Of a stretch of 64,000 nucleotides of DNA, positions 35,871 to 47,170 are shown piece by piece. The notes beneath the pieces were generated by a model. The model saw nothing but the letters and a program-made list of their open reading frames with translations, was not told where the DNA came from and did not search any database. Source of the DNA: Callipepla californica brunnescens (Eukaryota > Chordata > Aves > Galliformes > Odontophoridae); NCBI GenBank assembly GCA_023055505.1, contig JALIRH010000140.1:434001-498000 (forward strand), written 5' to 3'. Every line of letters begins with the position of its first letter. Position 1 is the stretch's first letter. The position numbers and the translations under genes are program-made.

Positions 35871-37653
35871 CTGTTATTCCCCTGAAAGGAATGAAAAACA
35901 ACTAATGAGTGACACAACTGTACAACATCAGCAGGATAAAGGTACAGCCACTACATGCTTTCAGCTTGTTGAGAGGAGAACAAACAAAAAAGATACATCT
36001 GTATTGCAGCAGTCTTTTGGCTGTTTTGATAATGGACTGACTTGGAAGGTTAGAACTTAACTAAAAATCCTCAGTTCCTTGAATGGGGCTTTTTCACTCT
36101 GGCTCTTCATATCATGGCTAAAATGTGGTCTCTACATAAGTCATTCCTAAATGCTGGAGTAGCATTTGTTCAAACTCTGTCCAGAAATCAGACATACCAC
36201 TCTACTTTGGGGTCCACTATGTGAGAGAAGCCTTGAGGCAAGTTGAGAATGAAATCTGCTGTCATGTAACACAGTACTGAAGAATTGTATTAGCTCTGTT
36301 ACTTTCTCTTTCTGAATGAATAACTCAAGTCAAGTATGCTCTTTTTTCAGTTTCTATTTTCACTAAAAATTCAAGCGTTTTCATATGGCACTACAAACAA
36401 TTTGGTGTTGAAAGGTTTTCCCTTGAGGGAAATACAATGCTCCAAGAAGACAGTCACATGGCTTCTCTGAAAGACATTTTGTATTTGTCTGCAGAACACT
36501 TTGGATGACAGAATTAAGTAGACAGTACTACAGAGAAAGATAGGGAAAATAAACTCCCCTGCCACACTCATTTTAAAACAACAAATATTTTGATCTGCAC
36601 TGAACCAGAACTTCTTTCATGACTAGACGATCTTGGAAATACCTAATATTTCCATTGCTATTAAAGGCACAGAAAAGCTTCTTACAATAGAAAAGCATCA
36701 TTCTCGATCACCTCTTCCCTTTTACAGAAGTTACTGTGCCAATCATCTATTTGTTTGAAGCACTAAGTTTGCAGTATTAAACCTAATCTCTAGAGGCTGA
36801 TGCACGATTTGATTTGAAATCTATTTATTAAAAATAGGAGTCCTTCTGAGAAATAAAAGATGAAAGACTTAATGGAAAAATTAGTACAGAGCAAAGATTT
36901 TGACTGAATATTTTTCATACTTCCTAGTAATGGAATTTCACTCGATTGTGATTTCATATTTTTGTCCTCTTATTTTCAAGACTAGCTGTACTGTGGCCTT
37001 CAGATGAGATTGCACTTTATGCAATTTAAGCAAAAGAGTTTAAAGATGATATTTAAAAAGCTGTTTGTGAGAGATTTGTCAGAAGTTAATTTTTTGAAGA
37101 TTTAATTTTAATTAGAATTTTGAACTTCATATTGATCCCTGAGGCTTCTGAAATAAATATGAATTTTATCAGGTAACATAAGAAATCTATTAGACTTTAT
37201 GCTTGTACATAGGTAGACAAAAAGGAATTTTTTGTTGTTGTTGTTTTTTTAAGTTAGAAAATGTAGATTCAGAAAATAAAATTTTGTAGAGGTATCATTA
37301 TAACATTCTAAGTCTGTTATGGAACTAGATTACTAAGTTTAAGAAACATTTAGAAGGTTACTCAGTTTTAGGCAGAATGAAGTGTCATGGGCCACAACAC
37401 TGTATATTGGGTTACAAAAAATAATATATTCTATATTTTCAAGTGCCTTGGTTTCGGTTAGGATAGACTTGTTTTCTTTGTAATGGCTGACATGGTGATG
37501 TGTTTTTGATTTTTTATGAAAACAGTGTTGATAGCAAACTGATTTTTTGGCTGTTTTTGAGCACCATTTCCACTAAGTCAAGCATGTTTCAGTTTCTGTT
37601 GCTGCCTTACCAGTGAGGATCTGGGAATGCACATGGAAACAGTGATGGGACAG

Positions 37654-37699
37654 AACTGGGAAAGAAACCTGACCTCAACTGGGAAAGAAACCTGACCTC
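37654..37699. repeat. 23-bp tandem duplication inside the LTR
   Basis: The unit starting AACTGGGAAAGAAACCTGAC occurs twice without interruption (37654-37676 and 37677-37699), identical by eye. Confidence 0.95.
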
Positions 37700-37969
37700 A
37701 ACTGACCAAAGGAATGTTTCATACCATGTGGAGTCATGAGGATCATGGAGGGGAGCTGACCAATGGAGGCAGATATTTCTTGGAGACTGGCTGGGCACTG
37801 ACCAGCAGCTGGAGAGCAATTGAACTGTACATCATTTATATATCATCACTATTATTCTCATGCCTTTTCTGTTCTATAAGGCTGTCTTTATACCAGCCTA
37901 TGAGTTTTACCGTTTTCTCAGTCTCACCCTCATCACAAAGCAGGGGAACTGAGTGAATAGCTATGAGAT

Positions 37970-37988
37970 GCTCAGCAGACTGCTGAGC
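37970..37988. repeat. Perfect 9-bp palindrome with a 1-base spacer
   Basis: GCTCAGCAG and CTGCTGAGC flank a single A near the 3' end of the LTR. Confidence 0.9.
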
Positions 37989-37997
37989 TAAACCACA

Positions 37998-40084
37998 AAT
38001 GGAACACTTAGTAGAGCAACAACTGAGCCATTAAATATCACAAACTTCAAGCAATATAGTAATTAATCTTTAAACATTACATGAGAGTTTCAGAGTGCAA
38101 CTGAAGGTTAGTTAATGTAGTGGTAATAGTTGCAACCCTTCCAGAATTTCTTGAACAGCTAAGATCTCTACATTTCATAATACAACACCAAAATAAAGTA
38201 CTTATAGTAATCTGTCAGGGAACGTCTAAGGTAATTTGAACAGAGGGGGCATAAAATTCTGTTTAAATAATAATTTGTATTTTCTGTAGCAGTAAGTATT
38301 CTGCCATTGTACAGAAACAGCACAAATGCAATTTATGAGAGCGGGTCTTTTTGTTAGGAGTTAGTATGAGGCAAAGGATTTAACAGGAATATCTTGCCTA
38401 TACAAGCCTTCCGTGTGTTCGCTCCTTTCCAAACAAATTAGCCAACAATTAGACAAATCTACTGAGATAGAAAAAAATCTTCATGTTTTCAAGACAGAAT
38501 GTCAAAATAACAGACAAGAGAATTTGCAGTTTACTAACAGAAACCAATGATATAAGACACAGCAGCACTGCATGTACAGCTGCACGTACAGGGAAAGCAG
38601 TACCAAAGAGCTCTTCACTACAATTTATTGTTCTCCAAACCCAGAGTGATGTGAACTACCGTGAAGTTTAAGTAAGCCAAATGGATAGTAAAGAAAAAGA
38701 GAAAAAGGAAACAAAAATGAATTCAGAAGGAAAAAGATTATTTTTTCTTTCCCAGTTGTAGCCTAACATATTCCTATTAGCATAAGCATTTGTGGGAGAA
38801 CATGCTAAGTACCTGAACTGCACAGCTTTTTATGGATATTCAGTGAAGTACTGTTTGACAGTAACCTACTTATTTTAAAATATGCAATCATATTAGCATT
38901 CACCAAAATAAAACGTTTCTTAGAATTTAAATGCATTAAACAGGTGAGGCAATGGTGACAGAATATCACAATGAAATAGATTGCTGCTTTAAGCACAGAA
39001 ATCCATCCAGGACAGGGGTAGATGTAAGTGCAAATTTTACCTGCTGTTTATGCTTTCCAGGCAGTGATATGCTTTGAAAGCCCCTCTACACAGTTGCCAT
39101 TGTCACCCTAATCCCAAAACACTAACTAGAGACTAACTAACTAGGTTGCAAATAAAACTCACTTTGCAAACTATACCAGAAAGAACATTAATGTTCTGTG
39201 GGTTAGCTCTCCAGAAGCACAAAGGTGATCATATAGATTTCTAATATAGGCATTGAGTGTTAAAAAGTCTCTAGGCTGTTGTAGAATATTACTGGACCAG
39301 TTTTGATCAGTTACTGACTTAGATATATAATGTGTTTCAACATACCAGAAAGTCCTCTGAAGATAGGGGGATAAAAATCAAGTTTTACATATGAACTTAA
39401 AAGTCAAAAAATCTAAAGTACCAGCTGCATTAATGTAAGCTGCAATATATAATATCTTCCTATTTATCTTAATCTCCATCATGCACTATCAATCCCCATA
39501 TCAAAATTTCTATCATTTATTGTTTTACAACTGTTTATACCTCGACCAAAATGAAACAATCATGATGGAATGGAATTTTCATGATTAGAAAAAAAAAAGA
39601 AAAAAAAGAAAAAAAAAGAAGAAAAAAAAAGCATTTTTCACAGACTGTACTTTATCAAATAAAATTTCTTGCACTGTAGGAAAAAAAAAAAAACTTTACT
39701 AGACAGAAACAAGTCTCCAACAATGAACAGGAACTTTAACGAAGACCACGTGGCTGTACAATAGATGTGACTTTTTCAAGAGCAAGTTCTCCATAATAAA
39801 AGTCTTAATTGTAGACTCTGCTTAGCAGCAGTTGGTAAAGTGCAATGAATTTTTGATGTGCATTCTTTTCCTGCTTCTTTCCTCCAGATATGCTATATAA
39901 CAGACATAAATAAAAATAAAATTTTACCTGAATTGCCACAATCAGGTAATATAACGTTGGTTCAACTTAGGTAAATTAGAACTGAGTGGTTGCATGGAGT
40001 GATTGCTAACCTTTGAAATTTTAAGCATGAACTTCTCAACTGACTGTACTTTCTGTATTATTCTTCATGTATTGTATAATGAAA
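37998..40084. other. Non-genic block
   Basis: No gene recognised. An A-rich AAAAAAAG tract lies at 39588-39630 and an A13 run at about 39680-39692. Confidence 0.6.
39588..39630. repeat. A-rich low-complexity tract
   Basis: Runs of 7-9 A separated by single G residues. Confidence 0.9.
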
Positions 40085-40215
40085 ATTCATAGATTCATAG
40101 ATACATTACGTTGGAAAGGACCTACAAGATCACCTAGTCCAGCCATCCTCCCACCACCATCCCTACCCACTAAGCTACTAAGCTACTACACTACTAAATC
40201 AAATCCCTAAAAACA
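40085..40215 (-). mobile_element. CR1 3' end fragment, minus strand
   Basis: ATTCATAGATTCATAGATAC is the complement of the CR1 terminal repeats. It is followed by GTTGGAAAGGACCTACAAG, ATCACCTAGTCCAGCCATCC and CCACTAAGC, then a small local amplification of CTACTAAG (40170-40198) before AAATCCCTAA. Confidence 0.9.
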
Positions 40216-40629
40216 ACAAATCCAGATCATTTCATATTGATTTTCAAGCCAGTTACTTCTGTATTTGTGAACAGTCAACTGAATTTTACCCCTGTTATTA
40301 TCTCCAGTTCACATAAACCGGGGGAAAAAAAAAAAAGAAAGAATTCAGTGAGAAATGAAAACAGTCCCATAAAGTGGGATAAATCTAAACAAAAATACAA
40401 ACTACTATACTGTGTTTACTTTACAACACATTTTGAATGTTACTGAACAATCCACTACGCAGAAGAGCAGGATGACCTAATCCACAGTCCAAGAAATTTC
40501 CCTTATTATTAGTTTTCATTTTAACTATCTGCATTTTGAAGGAGTGATTTTATATATTTTACCAAACAGTTGGTTTAATAGTTTTTAAGGACAGTTTGTT
40601 GTGTTTCGATTCTTCTCTGTATTCTCTAT

Positions 40630-40860
40630 TTTTATAAATTCACCTGTATTTTGATACTGATGGCCATCTGTGAAGAACTGCCTCCGTTTCTTTGGAAGCT
40701 GTCAGAAGATGAGAGGCAGCATTTTTAAGAGCCAGTGTTGCTTCATTTACTCCTTCAACAATGGAACTCAACCCCTCAGAGGAAGAGCAGCATAATTTGG
40801 ACATTGCAAACAGTTTCCAATACAGAGAAGAAATGAGTAATTTATGTAACTTGTTTATCT
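40630..40860. promoter_or_regulatory. Candidate conserved noncoding element
   Basis: A repeat-free, GC-moderate block including GATGGCCATCTG (an imperfect palindrome with an E-box core), a retained CpG at about 40684 and CAACAATGGAACTC (SOX-like). It is closed in most frames, so an exon is unlikely. Tentative. Confidence 0.2.
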
Positions 40861-41385
40861 AGAAAATATATGCAAGGACTGCAATAAACAGCTTAGAATT
40901 CCCTGCATGTGAAAATAAGTAAAGAGCTGCTGAATGTTCAGAAGCTACTGACTTGAACATTTCTGACTTTGCAGATTTTCACGGAAACTGATACTATGAA
41001 AAGAAATTTAATCCCCGTATTTTTCTGCAATACCTGCACATCTATGGTTATTAATCTTTTTACTTTCTGTATTAGAAAAGATGTTCTCCCTTCCACAACC
41101 ATTTTGCAACAGAAAGTAGATCTGAAAGGAACGGGCTGTAAACATTGACAAAAAGAAACATGCTTTGATTAAAACAGCATTATATTTTCTGAAATTGTTT
41201 CACAGCATCCTTTTATAGGAAATTTCATTCTGAGCATGCACAGCCAACAACTTGCAATGACTATTTTGCACTTTTAGATACATCTCTTTAAATGCCACTC
41301 CTAAGACACGAGCTTCTTTTTAGCTCAAAGTCTTCTGCCACATGTATTTTAGATGTCAATTATGAAAGATTTAGAATACAGTCGT

Positions 41386-41432
41386 TATATATACATACAT
41401 ACATATATATATATATAATACACACACACATA
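41386..41432. repeat. (TA)n/(CATA)n/(CA)n compound microsatellite
   Basis: TA units, then three ACAT units, TA units again, and a CA tract. Confidence 0.9.
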
Positions 41433-44400
41433 ATACCTTTACTGAGGTTTTAGATGCATCAAACTTCAGAACAGATATGTTTCTAGCAAAACAAAGTAAA
41501 CATTTCTTGCGATTTAAGGATATGCCATAGTAAGATCTCTCCATAAGGTAAAAGACTAGAAAGAACTAACAGGTCTATATTTTGAGGCTGTACATAATCA
41601 CGAATTCTAAACATATCTAAAACCATGTTTAGTACTCTCTGTCTAGAAAGAATTTTCTCTCGCATGAGAGCTACAAGAAATTGCTCTGAATAAGGTTCCA
41701 TCAAAAAGACAGCAATTAAAAAAAAAAAAAAAAGATTTGCAATTTTCATAATGTATAAGGAAATAAAGTCCAAAGTAACCTTTTTTTTTTTTTCCTAGTA
41801 TTTTTCCTCTTACCTGTGCACTGAATTAATATTTAAAAATCATACGAACTCATACACACATAAGTTATGAGGTAAAAGATTCATAATCACTTTTTCGAAT
41901 TCAAATGTTTTTAAAAAGTAGGACAATTTTTGTGCTGCAAGACTGTTCCTTTAATGTTTTAATGTTACATTATTCAGATACGACAACAACTGTGTTAGCT
42001 GCAGAATAACGCTCTAACGACATTTCCACTATAGCGTGTTTCTCTTAGGACATGGCCCAGATCTGGTGGGTAAGACCTCAACTTCTCTTTATCGTGCCAC
42101 AGGGGAGATGCATGTGCCTGGTTTGCTCCACATCCTACTGCAACCACTTGGCAGGAAACCAGACTTCAGTGCTTTTATCAAGCCAATAAATTCAACATTC
42201 TAGATTCCATCAAGCACAGCAATGGCTTGTATTCAAAAATGCTACTTCACATGCCTTTAGATCTCCCTATGATCTTACTCTTCTGCTTTCTCAACCTTAA
42301 TTATAACATAAAGTGGAGTTAAAAACAAAATTCTACTTTGTGTAATTTTTCCATCAAGACAACTAACTTTTTTACAGTATCTAGTCTCAATTGGATCAGA
42401 AAGCCTTGTCTAAACTCAAACTGATTCACAAATGTACATAAACATAAACCATTTAATACACATCAAATATATAGCTACATATAAAGAGAAGTATATCAAT
42501 TATTTAATCTTGCATATTGATACTGTGCTTATTTATGACAAGAAGAAAATAAGAAGGCCACATACACAAAGAAAAATTAGGTCGGTGCCCACAGTGTGAA
42601 CTGCTAGAATTGTGATCTGAAGGGAAGCATAGGCTCATTATTCTTCAGAAAAATTAGGTCTCATCTAGAAGAGTGAATGGGCTCTCAGGTCTACCCTGTC
42701 AGAGTATCCATTCAGATTAGTAAGGGACACATTTCCTTCTAGCATCATGTCCTACATTTTCTACAGAAAGCAATTTGCCATCAAAGGATTTGCCAACTTT
42801 CTGAAATCTGAAGAAAGCAAAATGCTGGGTAGAAGTGACAACAACATAAATATTCTGGTTCCACTAAAGACATCCATTCCTGCTTAGAGGATTTGGCTTA
42901 AATAACTCCTTTGAGAAAGCTTGCTGAAAAATGAAAGGATTTAACTTCAGGCATCTTGCAGTAAGTCTCTGTGCTGAAATGAAGGTCCTCTCCTTTCCAG
43001 CACTATTTCAAAATTCCTCCTCTCCTTTTCAGCTCTGGTCAGAGAAGTATTTTCTCTGAGTATGTTTCTGTGAAATGCTGTCAACAACTCCCTGAGAGTG
43101 TAGCAGAGAATAAAGATAGAAGCAGGGCACATGGTAAAAGATGGAGCCTCAGAAAGGATTCTCAGTATGCACAGCATGGGAATTGAGAGAAATCTCACGA
43201 TTACCAGGTGGTATACCAAAACCTCTCTATAGGATTAAAGTTGATCATCCTGACATAGTGTGGGTCTTAGGTACAATGGGTTGCCATGGGTTTTTGCTCT
43301 CACTCATTTCCTGCCTACAGCTATGTGCTAAGCACCCCGGCTCCAGCCCTGCCCCAGTCATCTCCTCTCACCACTGTCCCTTGTGCTGCTCTCAACAGTG
43401 ATATGACAGCAGTTTGTCTCCAGAATGTATGTCATTACTACTTCTCTATTTCCTGGGAAGAGTGCTTGCCTGTCTAAAAAAATCATGCTTCACAATGAGT
43501 GGAGAATTCTGACTTGTGTTAAATATGGTCTGCCTGTCCCAAGTCCTGTTTCCATGCTGCTCATTATTCATCACCTTTTGATCATTCGGCACCTCCAAAA
43601 ACCATATAGCAGAACAGCAAGGCAGTTTGTAAAACCATACTTTACATTTACTATATTATTTCTTTAACTGTGTCTATATTCGTCATCTTCTGTGATTTTC
43701 AATGTTTCAGATATTCATTATTTTCCAGTAATCTGATAAATTTCAAATCCACAAATTCTGGAAACTCATGTGCATCCGAGCACACAGAGTAGATTTCAAT
43801 TATCACCACTTTTTAAATTCCAAAAGATTTAAAGAAAAAAAAAATTAAACTTGCAGCCATCAAAATAATAGGACTGTTCCCTGACTAAAAAAATATTATA
43901 AAAAATAGTGTAACAATTTTACTCAACTCCTATAAACAGTATGATAGATCTCTCAGTGATAACTTAATTCATCCAAAAGATATCTGTCTTTTGCTGTGTA
44001 TGGAATGAGCTGTGCAAGAAAACAACATAAGCTAGTGGGTAGGCTCAGCCATTTCAGGAACTACCTTCCTAATCTTTGCATGAGACTGGTGCATACCAGA
44101 GAACAGCTGGTTTACAAAAAACTTCTGTAGTTTGTTGTGGTAAGCACTGACACACAAGTCCTAGATTATGCTGTCAGAGTTTCTGCACTATGACTTTGCT
44201 CCAAGGAAGGAGAGGATGTGCTTTAAAAAAGGAAAGCATGATTAAAGGATATATTTGGATTAATTTGTAATTTTGTTCTATGTTCTGTGCAAGGATAAGG
44301 TTGCACAGTCCAGAACCATTACAGCTGATGTATTTTTTCCAGTGCATAGTCCAGAACCATTGCTGCTCCCAAATATTCAATAATTCAATTATGAAAATAT

Positions 44401-45630
44401 GTGAAAAGGTAGAAAATGAGTATTTTTTCTAGTTTAATATTCAGGAAATTGAAGTAGGGATATTTTCCTAATTTCTACAATGACATATTGAGTTATTTTT
44501 TATATCTGACAACAGATTTTTCTCTCTTTACTGATAAATTTATTTGAAGAAAAAAATGCTCATACTATTTATGACATGTAATCTTAAAATTGCTATTACG
44601 TGACTGTTAGCAAACCAGTTTATTCAAATCCTTACTGGACGATGGTATCCATGAAACAAATGAAAGTAAAACTTAGCTGCAGGTCCCACTGCAGTAAAGC
44701 AGTAAAGCAGTTTGATCTACTTCACTGAGCTCCTCAGTTTTAGTTATTGACAACTGTTTCCATCTTTCAACACATCTGCTTTCCAAGACTTTGAAGTACA
44801 GAACACAGGGAGTGTAAAAATATGCAGTTAGTTATATATATATATACAAAAAAAGGGCTTAATGACTCTATCAAAATCCTTCTGTCATATTGCAGTGTGA
44901 AAATTACAGATTTGTTGAGTTTTGGGTTTGTTTGTTTGTTTTTTTGAGATCAGTGAGGTTGTTGGCAATGTCAGCATCCCCACTTGGTTGGTAAGTGGCA
45001 GTGAAACTCTTCCACACTCCTTGAACCACAGACCAATGGCTTCACAGTGATTTCCTACCTACCTAAACAGACACAGACATGGAAAAGCATGACTAGGTTA
45101 AACCTCCAGCAGAGAAGGGATATAAATGACGATGATGCTACAGGATTACAAGAATTTCTGCAAGTCAAGAAAAGTTGCGCTGCACAGCCTTGGATGAGTT
45201 AATCCTCTGACCTCAGCATTTACTTGGCATAACAAGAATGTGTGTGCGTGTTTCAAGATCACATTTCTTTCATTTATCTATTCCAGACATTGCTTTGCAT
45301 TGATCATTTGGATTCTTTTCTTTCCTGAACACACTTTCACTGGTTTCTGATCTTCTATTCTTTGCCCACGAGATCTAATTTTCTTCAGCCTGAAAATTTT
45401 TAGAGATCTTGAAAACCATTTCACACAAGATAACTTTTTAGGCACCTAAGTTAGGAGGTTAGTCTCCTTAAGCCCCCTGGATCAGTAAGAGCTAGTTTTC
45501 TTTAGAATGATTTTTATCACGATGTGCATGCTGCAGAGGATCTAAATGTACATGCTTCAAATCACCCTCTGGAGGGATTTCTTTCTCTCTGCTGACTGCA
45601 TGGACTGCCTGCACAGCCTGGCTCCCTGCA

Positions 45631-45750
45631 CACAGAATGGCTTGTGTTGGAAGGGACCTCACAGCTCATCTAGTTCCAATCCCCCTGCCATGGGTAGGGT
45701 TGCCATCCACAACCCAAGATGGTTGTACTCACCCTCTGAGCCAGCCATCT
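45631..45750 (-). mobile_element. CR1 3' end fragment, minus strand
   Basis: CACAGAATGGCTTGTGTTGG, then AAGGGACCTCACAGCTCATC, TAGTTCCAATCCCCCTGCCA and TGGGTAGGGTTGCCATCCAC. This is a well-preserved complement of a CR1 3' terminus. The open frames 45546-45773 and 45637-45825 are made by it. Confidence 0.94.
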
Positions 45751-45990
45751 CCCTGTATATCTACTACTGTTAATCCTATTCCTGTCTTAATTGTTTTCCT
45801 GGCCTCCAGCATGCACAGGTCCTAGGCCTGGCTCCATAGCACGTGCATGGCTGGTTAACTAGACAAACAGAAAGGGAGAACGGGACTCACATTAAAAAAG
45901 GAACAGTGATTTATTTACTTATTTCCCCCTTCATCATTCATTAATTTCTGTAAGATACAGAAACTCTGTGTCTTTTTATATCTGTTACAC
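45751..45990. other. Spacer between CR1 and LTR
   Basis: About 240 bp with no recognised feature. Confidence 0.6.
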
Positions 45991-46453
45991 TGAACTCGGT
46001 CTGGCTGGGATGGAGTTAACTTCCTTCTTGTCAGCCCCTATGGGGCTTTGCTTTGGATCAGTGATCAGAACCATGCCGATAACACATGGATGTAGTGGCT
46101 GTTGCTGAGCAGTTCTTGCATGGCATCAAGGCTTTCCTTGCTTCTCACTGCACTCCTCCAGCAAATAGGCTGAGGGTGGGCAGAAGCTGGGAGGAGACAC
46201 AACAAGGACAGCTAACAAAAAGAGACATTCCAAGCCACATAACATCAAGCTCATCAATTCAATGATGGAAGAGGAAGGGTTTTTCCAAAGCTGCGATTAC
46301 TTAGGGACTGGATGGACTTGCTCTGACATCAGTAGTTATGAGGTTTTTTTTCCTTTATTCCTTCACTTTGTTAACCTATCAGACAATCTTTTCACTTTTA
46401 CCCTCCAGATTCCTTGATCCTGCTGGGGAGTGGTGTGACAAAGCAGTTGGCCA
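45991..46453 (+). mobile_element. Solo LTR of an avian endogenous retrovirus-like element (ERVL-type), decayed
   Basis: Starts near TGAACTCGGTCTGGCTGGGA and TGGAGTTAACTTCC. It continues with CAGCCCCTATGGGGCTTTGC, a GCCGATAACACATGGATGT block, TGCTGAGCAGTTCTTGCATG, GGCATCAAGGCT, GAGGGTGGGCAGAAGCTGGG and GGACAGCTAACAAAAAGAGA, and ends after CTTTTACCCTCCAGATTCC and GGGGAGTGGTG. Block order and wording match avian ERVL-type LTRs, related to but distinct from the copy at 37444. The 3' boundary is uncertain because the usual CCACGACA-like end is not visible. No internal retroviral genes adjoin it. Confidence 0.78.
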
Positions 46454-47059
46454 GGACCTTATCTGTTGGTCAAGATCAGCCCACCAGAAACACCTCCCTG
46501 AACCTGGCTACTATCATTCAATAGATTCAGACTTACTGATTTGGAAACCAGCAAGAAAAGTCTTGTATATCCGCGTCATTCTTAAGAACATCTCTACAGC
46601 TAATATGAATACATTCATACAAATCGTTTTGCTCTAAATACTAACACAAAGAAGTACAAAGGGACAATAAAAATAATAAATAAAAAATCTACACCTGTGC
46701 ATGCTCCTTTCCTATTGCAAAGCAGATTTAATCTGGCACTTTCAGATGCTGAGAACAAAATTCTATTTTTGCTTATTACAAATGCATTTTTACAACATCT
46801 GAAGCCGCAGTTGTAAGCCATCTTGAGCAAACATTACTTACTATTTTTGTAAGAGTCTTTCTTTACTTCAGAAAAGAAAATAAAACTGATAATGCACTTT
46901 TTCTCTGTAATAAAGTTTTGAAACAGCATCACTGCACTTTTAGAAGTTAAAGATTTTTCCATAAAAGTAATCCAAATTCTAGCTAGGTTCTGGAAGTCAA
47001 CAGTTTCTCAAGTATAGTTTTATTCTTTTATTACTGTTGTGGCATTTGTGCTATAAGTT

Positions 47060-47170
47060 ATCACAGCTTCACCCTCTGTTGATTGGCATTATAATGCATT
47101 TGGCAAACACCTGCATTATGACAAACACAGTTTGTTTGCAAATAACCGTCTGTACCCTGACAGATTTCTT
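47060..47170. promoter_or_regulatory. Candidate conserved noncoding element
   Basis: A short repeat-free block with ATTATAATGCATTTGGC, a CATTATGACAAACACAG segment and GTTTGTTTGCAAATAAC (forkhead- and octamer-like words). Purely compositional evidence. Confidence 0.2.

Larger units (their letters stand above)
30039..37443. other. Long non-genic block
   Basis: About 7.4 kb without a recognisable gene, RNA or mobile element. It contains an A run at 30354-30371, a T/TTG/TTTG tract at 35833-35870 and a possible regulatory block at about 30880-31150. The remaining sequence is AT-rich with short random frames. Confidence 0.6.
37444..37997 (+). mobile_element. Solo LTR of an avian endogenous retrovirus-like element (ERVL-type), decayed
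   Basis: Over about 550 bp this matches, in order, the layout I know from avian ERVL-type LTRs: a TGCCTTGGTTTCGGTTAGGA start, a GTGTTGATAGCAAACTGAT block, GGGACAGAACTGGGAAAG, GACCTCAACTGACCAAAGGA, ATGTTTCATACCATGTGGAG, GAGACTGGCTGGGCACTGAC, GGAGAGCAATTGAACTGTAC, GGCTGTCTTTATACCAGCC, a GAGTTTTACCGTTTTC block, and an AAACCACA end. It begins with TG and can end with CA. No second LTR or internal retroviral sequence lies within reach, so it is a solo LTR. No target-site duplication is evident. A 23-bp unit is tandemly duplicated at 37654-37699. Confidence 0.8.
40216..45630. other. Non-genic block
   Basis: About 5.4 kb without recognised genes or large elements. It holds a TA/CA compound microsatellite at 41386-41432, A and T runs near 41717-41733 and 41780-41794, and a TA run near 44832-44846. 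A GC-richer stretch at about 43140-43410 carries overlapping short frames that I could not match to anything. Confidence 0.6.

Noticed and set aside
43141..43410. GC-richer patch with overlapping frames of 63-90 codons on both strands
   Set aside because: Frames conflict and none resembles a known protein; higher GC alone is not enough for an exon call.
46338..46637. 99-codon plus frame
   Set aside because: It begins in the 3' part of an LTR and runs out into unique sequence; a chance frame.
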